Shown piece after piece: positions 47,151 through 55,163 of a DNA stretch of 64,000 nt. The translations under genes and the position numbers were made by a program. The number at the start of each line of letters is the position of its first letter. The stretch's first letter is position 1. This DNA is from Candidatus Amarolinea dominans. Its GTDB lineage: Bacteria > Chloroflexota > Anaerolineae > SSC4 > Amarolineaceae. The notes beneath the pieces are model-generated. The model made no database searches. It was given only the letters and a program-made list of their open reading frames with translations, and was not told the DNA's origin. The stretch spans positions 279,091 through 343,090 of the forward strand of contig JADJYJ010000030.1 of NCBI GenBank assembly GCA_016719785.1. Direction: 5' to 3'.

Positions 47151-48550
47151 TCAGCGGTACGTTTCTCCTGGCCGTCGTGCCGCTGATGGCTGCCGCCCTG
47201 ACCTACGCCCTGCGCCGTTTTGCCACCCTGGCCGTGGCCGTGGCCGTCACCCTGATCCTGGCCCTGGGCCTGTTCATCTGGATCGCACCGCCCGATCTCA
47301 CCGTCACCCTGGCCGGCCGCTCGCTGCTCATGGGGCAGGATGTGACCTGGAGCGGGATGAGTTTTCGTTTTACCGAGGCGCTGCGCCCCTTCCTCAGCTT
47401 CCTCTATCTCATCACGGTCATTGCGCTCATCTTCGCCTGGCGCATTTCGCAAGGGCGCACCTTCTTCGCCGCGGCCCTCATCGTCACCAGCCTGGCCAGC
47501 CTGATCCTCATGGTGCGGCCCCTGACGCTGGCGCCCCTGGGACTGGCCTTCATCGCCTGCATCGCGGTCTTCATCGTGCAGTCGGGCCGCGGCGGTTCGA
47601 CCCGGGGCGCGTTCCGCCAACTGTGGCTGCCGCTGGCGGCCTTTCCCTTCTTCCTCACCGCCGGCTGGCTCCTGGAGCAGATTCCGCTCAACCCGGACAA
47701 CCCGGCGCCCTTCAACCTGGCTGTCACCCTGCTGGGTTGGGGCCTGGTGCTGCTGCTGGCGCCCACCCCCCTGCACGGACCGCGGGTGACCCTGGCCAGC
47801 GAAGCGCCGCCGCTGGTGGCCGCGTTCCTGCAGTTGATCAGCGAAGCGGTCATCCTCTACCTGGTGCGCGCCTTCACCGCCGATTTCCTGGCGATCATCA
47901 ACGACTTCAACCTGGCGCGCTTCCTCATCTACGGCGGGCTTTTCAGCATGGCCTGGGGTGGCATCGCCGCGGTCGGTCAGCGCGACTTTGCGCCACTGTG
48001 GAGTTACGCCGGCCTGGTCAACTATGGCAATCTGCTGCTGGCGATGGGACTGGGGCTGCTCAGCTCGTGGTCGCTGGTGCTGCTCCTCTTCGGCGCCCGC
48101 ACCATCCTGATCCTCCTGGGCGCCATGAGCCTGGCTTCGTTACGCCAACAGGCCGCCGCCACCGATTTCGCCCGCGTCGCTGGCCTGGCCAACCGCTTAC
48201 CCTGGACCGTGGCCGGCCTGCTGGCCGGCGGCTTGGGGTTGATCGGCTTCCCGGCGACGGCCGGCTTTGCCAGTCAGTGGACGCTGCTGCAGCAGGTGGC
48301 GGTGCGCGATGCGCGCTGGATCGCCGTCATGGTGCCGGCCGCCCTCCTGGTAGCCATCGGCTATCTGCGCGGCCTGGCCGTGCTTGGCGGCGCCACCGCC
48401 AATTCCCAGGTGCGTCGTGAGCCGGTCGTGGCCGGCTGGCTGATTGCCCTGGCCGTCCTTGCCAGCGCCGTGCTCGGCCTGGCGCCGCAACTGCTCACCG
48501 GACCGGTCTCCGCAGCCCTGGCCGCGCTGGCAACCCTGGTGGGGCGTTGA
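47147..48550 (+). CDS. NuoM/N-like membrane protein, third gene of the operon
   Basis: The start overlaps the middle gene (ATGA). The 467-residue protein has about 13 helices. The block LLAPTPLHGPRVTLASEAPP followed by LVAAFLQLISEAVILYLVRA sits where complex I antiporters carry their lateral-helix-facing loop. GLANRLPWTVAGLLAGGLGL and IGFPATAGFASQW match the conserved GxP-GF region before the last helices. Together with the first gene it could form an ion-translocating pair resembling Mrp or membrane-hydrogenase modules. Confidence 0.68.
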   Translation: MISGTFLLAVVPLMAAALTYALRRFATLAVAVAVTLILALGLFIWIAPPDLTVTLAGRSLLMGQDVTWSGMSFRFTEALRPFLSFLYLITVIALIFAWRISQGRTFFAAALIVTSLASLILMVRPLTLAPLGLAFIACIAVFIVQSGRGGSTRGAFRQLWLPLAAFPFFLTAGWLLEQIPLNPDNPAPFNLAVTLLGWGLVLLLAPTPLHGPRVTLASEAPPLVAAFLQLISEAVILYLVRAFTADFLAIINDFNLARFLIYGGLFSMAWGGIAAVGQRDFAPLWSYAGLVNYGNLLLAMGLGLLSSWSLVLLLFGARTILILLGAMSLASLRQQAAATDFARVAGLANRLPWTVAGLLAGGLGLIGFPATAGFASQWTLLQQVAVRDARWIAVMVPAALLVAIGYLRGLAVLGGATANSQVRREPVVAGWLIALAVLASAVLGLAPQLLTGPVSAALAALATLVGR

Positions 48551-48789
48551 AGGCTTTAACGCAAAGACGCCGGGGCGCAAAGGCGCAATGGCGCAATGAT
48601 AATCTCTCGATAAGGGGTTATTGAGAGGATGCTGAACCTGATAGGTTTTGACAGTCTGGACCCTGTAAAATTTTCCCGATCTGTGCGTCTCAACCATGAG
48701 TGCGCCCGCCGGCTTGCAGGCCGCTGCGGGCGCGTTGTCTGTAGAGGAATTGTCAGAGTTTGGAGTCAGAGTTTGGAGTCAGAGAGTCA
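48551..48789. other. Intergenic stretch before the mevalonate cluster
   Basis: It contains a partial ACGCAAAGACGC-type repeat (48556-48600), a small palindrome AACCTGATAGGTT (48636-48648) that could be an operator, and a direct repeat GAGTTTGGAGTCA twice just before mvaA. TTGACA and TAAAAT occur but only 12 bp apart, so I do not call a promoter. No gene is seen. Confidence 0.5.
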
Positions 48790-50097
48790 ATGAAGAAATC
48801 ATCACGGCTGAGCGGCTTTTATCAGTTGAGCCGGCCAGAGCGCGCTCGCATCGTTGCGGCATGGGCCGATTTGAGCAGCGAAGAGCAGGCTGCGCTGGCG
48901 GCCGGGCTGAGCCTGGAGCAGGCCGATTATATGATCGAAAATGTGATTGGCCTCTTTGCCTTGCCGCTCGGCATCGCCACCAATTTTTGTATCAACGATG
49001 AGGACATCCTGGTGCCGATGGCCGTCGAAGAGCCGTCCATCGTGGCTGCGGTCAGCTTTGCCGCGCGGCTTGCGCGCGCGGGCGGCGGCTTTCGCACCGG
49101 CAGCACAGAACCGGTGATGATCGGCCAGGTACAACTGCTCGACCTGCCCGACCATGATCTGGCCGCAGCGCAGGTGCAGGCGGCCGCGGCCGACATTCTG
49201 GCCGTCGCCAACCGCCTGCATCCGAGCATCCAGGCCCGCGGGGGCGGCGCGCGGGGGCTGGAGGTGCGGCCGCTGGCGGATACGCCGGCCGGCCCGATGT
49301 TGATCGTGCATCTGCTGTTCGATACCCGCGATGCCATGGGCGCTAATGCGGTCAACACCGCGGCCGAAGCCATCGCGCCGCTGCTGGAGACGCTGACCGG
49401 CGGCCGCGCGCTGCTGCGCATTCTCTCCAACCTGAGCGATCAGCGCCAGGCCTGGGCCGAGGTGGCTATCCCCGTGCAGGCGTTGGCAACGGAAAGCCTG
49501 GCCGGCGCACGCGTGGCGCAGGGCATCGTGGAGGCCAACGCGTTTGCCGTGGCCGACCCCTACCGGGCCGCGACGCACAACAAAGGCATCATGAACGGCA
49601 TTGATGCGGTGGCCCTGGCGACCGGCAATGACTGGCGCGCCCTGGAAGCCGGCGCGCACGCCTACGCCGCCCGCGACGGGCAGTATCGCGGCCTGACCGA
49701 TTGGCGGGTGGCGCCTGAGCTCGACATGCCGACCGGCCCCACGCTGCATGGCCGCCTGCAGATGCCGCTGGCCGTGGGCACCGTGGGCGGCGCGACCAAG
49801 GCCCATCCCAGCGCACAGGTGGCGCTGAAGATTCTGGGTCAGCCCGGCGCGCGCCGCCTGGCTGAGATCATGGCCGCGGTGGGGCTGGCGCAGAATCTGG
49901 CTGCCATCCGCGCCCTCGTCACCGACGGCATCCAGCGCGGGCACATGGCCCTCCACGCCCGTCAGGTGGCCCTGGCGGCCGGCGCGCGGGGTGACGAGGT
50001 CGCGGCCATCGCCGTCCAACTGGCGCGCGAAGGGCAAGTGCGGCAAGCGCGGGCTGAAGAACTGGTGCGGGCGAGCGCCCGCTTGAGCCTGGAGTAA
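48790..50097 (+). CDS. mvaA: Class II hydroxymethylglutaryl-CoA reductase
   Basis: It reduces HMG-CoA to mevalonate with NAD(P)H, the committed step of the mevalonate pathway. The 435-residue length and motifs fit the bacterial class II enzymes. EEPSIVAAVSFAARLARAGG holds the catalytic Glu. NKGIMNGIDAVALATGNDWR holds the Lys and Asp, and GTVGGATKAHPSAQVAL is also diagnostic. The start is ATG 48790 (MKKSSRLSGFYQLS). mvaS follows after 18 bases, so the enzymes are co-expressed; in this context the role is biosynthetic rather than degradative. Confidence 0.93.
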   Translation: MKKSSRLSGFYQLSRPERARIVAAWADLSSEEQAALAAGLSLEQADYMIENVIGLFALPLGIATNFCINDEDILVPMAVEEPSIVAAVSFAARLARAGGGFRTGSTEPVMIGQVQLLDLPDHDLAAAQVQAAAADILAVANRLHPSIQARGGGARGLEVRPLADTPAGPMLIVHLLFDTRDAMGANAVNTAAEAIAPLLETLTGGRALLRILSNLSDQRQAWAEVAIPVQALATESLAGARVAQGIVEANAFAVADPYRAATHNKGIMNGIDAVALATGNDWRALEAGAHAYAARDGQYRGLTDWRVAPELDMPTGPTLHGRLQMPLAVGTVGGATKAHPSAQVALKILGQPGARRLAEIMAAVGLAQNLAAIRALVTDGIQRGHMALHARQVALAAGARGDEVAAIAVQLAREGQVRQARAEELVRASARLSLE

Positions 50098-50115
50098 CGA
50101 GTCGAGGTAAGAAAG

Positions 50116-51171
50116 ATGTTGTTGATGAAACCAAAACGACCGGTAGGCATTACAGGTTATGGCGCCTACGTGCCGCGCTTTCGCTTGCCGGTGACTGAAG
50201 TGTCGCGCGTTTGGACCGATGGCGAAGGCGGGGTGCCGATCAAAGAGAAGTCAGTGCCCGGCCTGGACGAAGACACGGCTACCATGTCCATCGAAGCCGC
50301 GCGTAATGCCCTGGCGCGCGCCGGTATTGACCCGCGGCTGATTCGTGCCGTCTGGGTAGGCAGTGAGTCGCATCCGTATGCAGTCAAGCCAACCTCCACC
50401 ATCGTGGCGGAGGCCATTGGCGCCGTGCCTACCACGCAGGCGGCCGATTGGGAATTCGCCTGTAAAGCAGGTACGGAGACCTTGCAGGCCGCCTTCGGCC
50501 TGGTTGGTTCACACATGGCCGATTATGCGCTGGGCATCGGCATGGATGCGGCGCAGGGGCGCCCCGGCGACGCGCTGGAATATACCGCAGGCGCGGGCGG
50601 GGCCGCATTTATCATCGGGCCGGCCGCAGAAAGCGTCGCGGTGCTGGAAGGCTCGCTTTCGTATGTGACCGACACGCCCGATTTCTGGCGCCGGCCCTAT
50701 GCGCATTACCCGTCGCACGGCCAGCGCTTCACGGGCGACCCGGCCTATTTCCATCACATCACCGCGGCGGCGGAGATGATCCTGAGCGAAATGGGGCGCC
50801 AGCCGTCCGACTATCGCTTTGCGGTCTTCCATCAGCCCAACCTCAAGTTCCCGCAGAAGGTGGCCAAGAACCTGGGCTTCACGCCGGCGCAGATCGAAAC
50901 CGGGCTGCTGGTTGGCCTCATCGGCAACACCTACGCGGGTTCTTCCATGATCGGGCTGACCGCCATCCTCGATATTGCCGAGCCGGGCGACCGGGTGTTG
51001 ATCGTCTCTTTTGGCTCTGGCGCAGGCAGTGATGCCATTTCCTTCGAAGTGACCGATCGGATTGCACACAATCGTGACAAGGCGCCCCTGACGCGTCACT
51101 ACATCGAGCGGCGCAAAGAAATTGACTACGCCACCTATGTCCGCTATCGCGGCAAGCTGCAGACGGCGTAA
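50116..51171 (+). CDS. Hydroxymethylglutaryl-CoA synthase, archaeal type
   Basis: It condenses acetyl-CoA with acetoacetyl-CoA. The thiolase-fold protein (351 residues) opens VGITGYGAYVPRFRL, carries the nucleophilic cysteine in EFACKAGTETLQAAFG, and has HQPNLKFPQKVAKNLG and GNTYAGSSMIGL near the C-terminus. Its size and the neighbouring thiolase and DUF35 genes match archaeal HMG-CoA synthase rather than the Gram-positive MvaS. ATG 50116 has GAGGT upstream. Confidence 0.9.
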   Translation: MLLMKPKRPVGITGYGAYVPRFRLPVTEVSRVWTDGEGGVPIKEKSVPGLDEDTATMSIEAARNALARAGIDPRLIRAVWVGSESHPYAVKPTSTIVAEAIGAVPTTQAADWEFACKAGTETLQAAFGLVGSHMADYALGIGMDAAQGRPGDALEYTAGAGGAAFIIGPAAESVAVLEGSLSYVTDTPDFWRRPYAHYPSHGQRFTGDPAYFHHITAAAEMILSEMGRQPSDYRFAVFHQPNLKFPQKVAKNLGFTPAQIETGLLVGLIGNTYAGSSMIGLTAILDIAEPGDRVLIVSFGSGAGSDAISFEVTDRIAHNRDKAPLTRHYIERRKEIDYATYVRYRGKLQTA

Positions 51172-51182
51172 GGAGTGTTGCT

Positions 51183-52340
51183 GTGAGACCAGTCAGTATT
51201 ATCGGCATTGGGCAGACGCCCGTCGGCGAACTCTGGGATCGCTCATTGCGCCATTTGGGCCATGACGCCCTGGTGGCCGCGCTGCGCGATGCCGGCGTGG
51301 AGGCGGTTGACGCCTTGTATGTGGGCAACATGCTCTCCGGCGAATTGGCCGGGCAGGAACACCTGGGCGCGCTGATGGCAGACTTCGTGGGCTGGCGCGG
51401 CGTCGAGGCGTTCAAGATCGAAGCGGCCTGCGCGTCGGGCGCGGCTGCGCTGCGCGTGGGCTACCTGGCGGTTGCCAGCGGTCAACTCGACGTGGTGGCT
51501 GTGTTGGGCGTCGAGAAGATGACAGACACCACGGGTGAGGAGACCACCAGCGGCCTGGCGCTGGCGGCCGATCAGGAGTACGAAGCGGCCGAAGGCGTTT
51601 CCTTTGTGGGCATCAACGCCATGCTCATGCAGCGCTACATGCATCAGTATGGCATCAAGCATGAGGCGTTTGCCAATTTCACCGTCAACGCACACCGCAA
51701 CGCGCTGCATAATCCCAAAGCGATGTTCCATCTGCCGTTGGGGGTCAAGGATTATGTCAAAGCCAGCATGATTGCCGCGCCGGTCAATCTGCTCGATTCC
51801 TCGCCCATTTGTGACGGCGCGGCCGCGGTGATCCTCTGTGCGCACGATCGGGCGCGTGAATTCGGCATCAACCGAGCGCCGGTGCGCATCCTGGCCTCAG
51901 CCGTGGCGACCGACACCCTGGCGGTGCATGATCGCCGCGATCCGCTGAAGCTGGAGGGCGGTTCTTTGAGCGCGCAGCGCGCTTACGCCCAGGCTGGCGT
52001 GACCCGGCGCGACATCAACCTGTTCGAGGTGCATGACGCGTTCACGATCATGTCGGCGCTGTCGCTGGAAGCGGCCGGCTTTGCCGAGCCGGGCCAGGGT
52101 GTGCGCCTGGCGCAAGAAGGTGAGATCGCCATCGGCGGCCGGGTTCCCATCAGCACGATGGGCGGGTTGAAGGCGCGCGGGCATCCTGTGGGCGCGACCG
52201 GTGTTTATCAGATCGTGGAGTTGGTGCAGCAGTTGCAGGGGCAAGCGGGCGCCAACCAGGTACAGAAAGCGCAGATCGGCATGGCACAGAACATTGGCGG
52301 CAGTGGGGCCACCGTCATCACCCACATCCTGGCTAATTAA
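51183..52340 (+). CDS. Acetyl-CoA C-acetyltransferase (archaeal-type thiolase)
   Basis: It makes acetoacetyl-CoA from two acetyl-CoA. The 385-residue enzyme has the reactive cysteine in EAACASGAAALRVG, the histidine in FEVHDAFT and the C-terminal GGLKARGHPVGATG. GTG 51183 sits behind AAGGAG, 11 bases after the HMG-CoA synthase stop. In archaea this thiolase, HMG-CoA synthase and a DUF35 protein form one complex that passes acetoacetyl-CoA along a shared site; the gene order here suggests the same. Confidence 0.92.
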   Translation: MRPVSIIGIGQTPVGELWDRSLRHLGHDALVAALRDAGVEAVDALYVGNMLSGELAGQEHLGALMADFVGWRGVEAFKIEAACASGAAALRVGYLAVASGQLDVVAVLGVEKMTDTTGEETTSGLALAADQEYEAAEGVSFVGINAMLMQRYMHQYGIKHEAFANFTVNAHRNALHNPKAMFHLPLGVKDYVKASMIAAPVNLLDSSPICDGAAAVILCAHDRAREFGINRAPVRILASAVATDTLAVHDRRDPLKLEGGSLSAQRAYAQAGVTRRDINLFEVHDAFTIMSALSLEAAGFAEPGQGVRLAQEGEIAIGGRVPISTMGGLKARGHPVGATGVYQIVELVQQLQGQAGANQVQKAQIGMAQNIGGSGATVITHILAN

Positions 52341-52483
52341 CGGTACTGCGGGCCTGTCAAAAGCTGTCAAATCCAGCGGCAGTTGTGAAAGAAGGGACAG
52401 ATTGATAGGTTTTGAGAAAAATGAGTGGTAAAGTAGGAGGCATCGAGGGCTTTTTCAACCCTGACTAGTGGAGGTCACTGACC

Positions 52484-52897
52484 ATGGGAGTTGCACGAAA
52501 TTGGCGGACGCGCCGTCAGCGCTATAGCCTGATGGGCGAAGTCTGTAATGAATGTGGCAAGGCGATCTTCCCGCCGCGCGATGTGTGTCCGCACTGCGCC
52601 GAACCGGCCCAGTCGCTGCATCAAATGAGCGGCCAGGGTGAGGTTTACTCGTTCACGACGATGTACGATGCGCCGGCCGGGTTCGAAGCTTACCTGCCGT
52701 ACACGGTGGCGCTCGTCAAGCTGAACGAAGGGCCGATGCTGACGGCTCAGCTCACCGATGTCGAGTCGGACGATGTCAAGATCGGCATGCCGGTCGAGAT
52801 GGTCACACGCAAGTTGACCGAAGATGGGCCGGAGGGCGTCATCGTCTACGGCTACAAGTTCCGTCCGCTGCTGATGCCGGTCGCGGTTGCGGCCTAA
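52484..52897 (+). CDS. DUF35 zinc-ribbon/OB-fold protein, scaffold of the thiolase-HMG-CoA synthase complex
   Basis: The 137-residue protein has the zinc ribbon CNECGKAIFPPRDVCPHC (residues about 21-38) followed by an OB-fold (GQGEVYSFTTMYDAP ... LLTAQL-like strands). Known archaeal homologues bridge thiolase and HMG-CoA synthase and hold the CoA. ATG 52484 follows GGAGGT. The gap of 143 bases after thiolase may allow separate expression. Confidence 0.9.
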   Translation: MGVARNWRTRRQRYSLMGEVCNECGKAIFPPRDVCPHCAEPAQSLHQMSGQGEVYSFTTMYDAPAGFEAYLPYTVALVKLNEGPMLTAQLTDVESDDVKIGMPVEMVTRKLTEDGPEGVIVYGYKFRPLLMPVAVAA

Positions 52898-52920
52898 AGC
52901 GAGCGATTACGGCGCGAAGC

Positions 52921-53014
52921 CCCCGTAGGTCCGGCCTCCTGGCCGGACGACGTTGGACGAGAGAAGCAAGCTCTGCGCCAGACGACGCCGTCACGCCGGA
53001 GACGTGACCTACGG
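52921..53014. repeat. Palindromic element with CCGTAGGTC ends
   Basis: The block starts CCCCGTAGGTCCGGCC with an 8-bp hairpin (GTCCGGCC-TCCT-GGCCGGAC) and ends GGAGACGTGACCTACGG, so CCGTAGGTC is inverted at the ends. It is non-coding and looks like a small interspersed repeat. Confidence 0.65.
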
Positions 53015-53030
53015 TTGAGCAAACATGTTG

Positions 53031-53074
53031 ACACGAAGGGACAAAGCAGTGCTTTGTCCCTTCGTGTTTTTTTT
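53031..53074. terminator. Strong, probably bidirectional terminator
   Basis: ACACGAAGGGACAAAGCA pairs perfectly with TGCTTTGTCCCTTCGTGT and is followed by eight T. It separates the mevalonate cluster from the convergent flavin reductase gene and can serve both. Confidence 0.88.
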
Positions 53075-53575
53075 CTAACCGCCGTAGGACCAGGGCGATT
53101 CCCACAGATCGAGCGGGACAAAAGCGCCTGGGCGCATTCCCACTTCCACCACATCGGCGATGATCAGGGTGTGGTCACCGCAATCCTGTATGGTGCATAC
53201 ATTTTGGCACTCGATCCAGGCCGCCGCCTCGACGAATAGGGGGCAGGCGGTTTCACCGGGCCGGCAACGATAGCCGTTCAGCGTATCCTGGTCGAAGCCG
53301 GCGTGTGTGTACCGAAAGAAAGCATGCGCCATGTCTGCCTGCTCACGGCCGATCAGGTTGAGCGCAAAGACCTGGCTGTTCAGGACGTGCTGCAGAATGC
53401 GGGATGGCGTGCGCAGCGCAACGGCCAGGCGCGTCGGCTCGAACGAGACCTGCATCACCCAACTGACCGAAGCCGCGTGCAAACCCTCGTGGTCACGCGT
53501 CGTGATGATGTGGATGCCATACGGAATGTGCCTCAGCACCTCGACGCGAGTGCCTGTAAGCTCATAATCGCTCAT
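53075..53575 (-). CDS. Flavin reductase-like FMN-binding split-barrel protein
   Basis: The 166-residue protein has the family pattern YGIHIITTRDHEGLHAASVS, then RLAVALRTPSRILQHVL and SQVFALNLIG. Such proteins bind FMN and either supply reduced flavin or act as small flavoproteins. The two cysteines in CQNVCTIQDCGDH may give added redox chemistry. The start is ATG 53575 behind GAGGAG. It ends right at the terminator. Confidence 0.82.
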   Translation of the reverse strand: MSDYELTGTRVEVLRHIPYGIHIITTRDHEGLHAASVSWVMQVSFEPTRLAVALRTPSRILQHVLNSQVFALNLIGREQADMAHAFFRYTHAGFDQDTLNGYRCRPGETACPLFVEAAAWIECQNVCTIQDCGDHTLIIADVVEVGMRPGAFVPLDLWESPWSYGG

Positions 53576-53615
53576 CGTTTTCTCCTCGTCGTTTTTTTTA
53601 GCAGGGGCATGATAT

Positions 53616-54746
53616 TCACCAAAGACTGACGCCCTGCCCGGTGTCCAGGGCGTGGACGATCTCGTCGCGCCAGTTCGGGAAATGATCGGCGCAGGCGCGC
53701 AGCAGGCCGAAACAACCGGTCATCATCTGGTCGCCATGCGGCACTGCCTGGTAGACGGGCAGGCGTGAGCCGTTGAGCATGGCGCGGCGCGGCCCGGTGA
53801 CGGCCACGAAATCGAGCGCGACCGGCGTCTGGTCCAACACCAGGGCGCCATGCCCATGACCGGCAAAGACCTCCTGGTGGCTGATGGAGCCGTCGGCCAG
53901 CCGCTCGATCCAGCCGGTCAGCCCCTCCTGGTTCAGCAGGCCGGTGTGGTGCTCGAACAGGCGCACGAACTGGCCGTCACGGTATTGAAAGGCCAGGCAG
54001 TGGAAGTTGCCCACGTTGGCGATCAGCGCGGAGGGGTGCGCCCTGACCGCCGGGTCGTCCCAGGCGCCCCACACCGCGGCCGGCGCGGTGTCCATGACCA
54101 GCACGGGGACAGAGGGATCGGCGCCGGCGCTGTCTGCCACGGCCTGCAGACGGGTCATGATGGGCGGCACGGCCGCGGCCGGGAAGGCAAAGGTGGACAG
54201 GCGGCGGTTGGCCTGCAAACGGGCGGCCAGGTAATCCAGGCGAAACTGGCGATCGCTGACGGCCGGCGGCGCGTCGCCATGATCGAACACCGCGACGGCC
54301 AGCGCGTCCGGTCGCAGGGTCAGGCCAAAAGCGGCAAAAGCCTGGGCGATGGCGGGATAGTCGAAATCTCTGAGGGTGACATGGGCCATGTCGGGCCGCC
54401 GGGCCAGACCGGCAGCCTCGTCCGCGCTCACCACTTCGATCCCCAGGTCGCGGCGCACGGCCTCCAGGTCGTCGTTGAAGCTGCGCGCCGCCGCCGCGGT
54501 GGCCCAGATGGGCAGCCCGGCCTTGTGATGATCCTCCGCGGCCCAGGCGCTCGGCCCGCCGCCCATCAACACCCCGCTGAGCAGCAGCGGCTGCCGCGCC
54601 GCGGTGGCCTGCCGAATCTGCCCGGCCACGCGCAGCGTGGGCGATGGCATCACCAACTTCAGACAGTTCTCCGGGTCGCGCGTCGAATCAAACCACAGGA
54701 TGTCTTGCGTGCCGGTGCCGATGTCAACCGCGAGGATGTGCATCAT
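53616..54746 (-). CDS. DUF1786 protein (ASKHA-like)
   Basis: The 376-residue protein begins ILAVDIGTGTQDILWFDS, a phosphate-loop-like ASKHA start, and has later HALIANVGNFHCLAF-type glycine-rich segments. This matches DUF1786, a family once labelled putative pyruvate formate-lyase activating enzyme without proof. No radical-SAM cysteine motif is seen, so that name should not be taken literally. Two adjacent ATG codons (54746, 54743) follow GTGGAG. The small gene 54785-54949 is just upstream in the same direction. Confidence 0.75.
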   Translation of the reverse strand: MMHILAVDIGTGTQDILWFDSTRDPENCLKLVMPSPTLRVAGQIRQATAARQPLLLSGVLMGGGPSAWAAEDHHKAGLPIWATAAAARSFNDDLEAVRRDLGIEVVSADEAAGLARRPDMAHVTLRDFDYPAIAQAFAAFGLTLRPDALAVAVFDHGDAPPAVSDRQFRLDYLAARLQANRRLSTFAFPAAAVPPIMTRLQAVADSAGADPSVPVLVMDTAPAAVWGAWDDPAVRAHPSALIANVGNFHCLAFQYRDGQFVRLFEHHTGLLNQEGLTGWIERLADGSISHQEVFAGHGHGALVLDQTPVALDFVAVTGPRRAMLNGSRLPVYQAVPHGDQMMTGCFGLLRACADHFPNWRDEIVHALDTGQGVSLW

Positions 54747-54784
54747 GACTCCACTGGAAAATTCCCTTGATGTTCTTGGGGGTC

Positions 54785-54949
54785 CTAAGCCGGTAAGTCA
54801 AACTCGGCCTCGATCGCTTCCCAATCTACCAATTCATCGTCGCCAGCCGCCAACCGTGCTTCAATCTGCGACACGTAGCGTGCATCATCATCGTCCAGTA
54901 GTTTCTCTGAGCGTTGAATAGTGGGAGTCAGTTCAGGAATTGGAAGCAT
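54785..54949 (-). CDS. 54-residue acidic protein, unassigned
   Basis: ATG 54949 is preceded by GGAGGGG, a strong site. The short frame reads LPIPELTPTIQRSEKLLDDD, then an amphipathic helix and a very acidic end (DELVDWEAIEAEFDLPA). Small acidic proteins with such a site are often antitoxins or adaptor peptides. No toxin gene follows; DUF1786 comes 39 bases later and may be co-transcribed. Function is unknown. Confidence 0.55.
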   Translation of the reverse strand: MLPIPELTPTIQRSEKLLDDDDARYVSQIEARLAAGDDELVDWEAIEAEFDLPA

Positions 54950-54974
54950 GGCCCCTCCGCATTGGCAGTCAGAT

Positions 54975-55117
54975 CAGCAATCCAAATTTGACACGCACTT
55001 GACCACAAAGAACGCATAGAGCACAAAGAAACGGCAGAAGAGTCGCGGATTGGCGGGGTCTTTGTGCTCTTTGTGTTCTATGTGGCAAAAAAATCGCTCA
55101 AATTTGGAATTCCAGCA
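54975..55117. mobile_element. Second MITE-like element with 7-bp target duplication
   Basis: GTCAGAT flanks the block on both sides (54968-54974 and 55118-55124). The ends contain TCCAAATTTGA and its inverse, close to the end sequence of the element at 41511. The inside carries ACCACAAAGAACGCATAGAG inverted against CTTTGTGTTCTATGTGG. It is 143 bp long, against 144 bp for the other copy. Confidence 0.72.
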
Positions 55118-55163
55118 GTCAGATGATCATTACTTGCCAATTATACACGGGGCTGCGCGGTGG

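Noticed and set aside
44761..48550. Reading this operon as a normal complex I (nuoLMN) cluster
   Set aside because: No other Nuo subunit is present, the middle protein is not recognisable as Nuo, and a key lysine position differs.
48648..48671. TTGACA and TAAAAT upstream of mvaA as a promoter
   Set aside because: The spacing is only 12 bp, too short for a sigma-70 promoter.
53616..54746. Calling the DUF1786 gene a pyruvate formate-lyase activating enzyme
   Set aside because: There is no radical-SAM CxxxCxxC motif; the sequence looks like an ASKHA-type fold.
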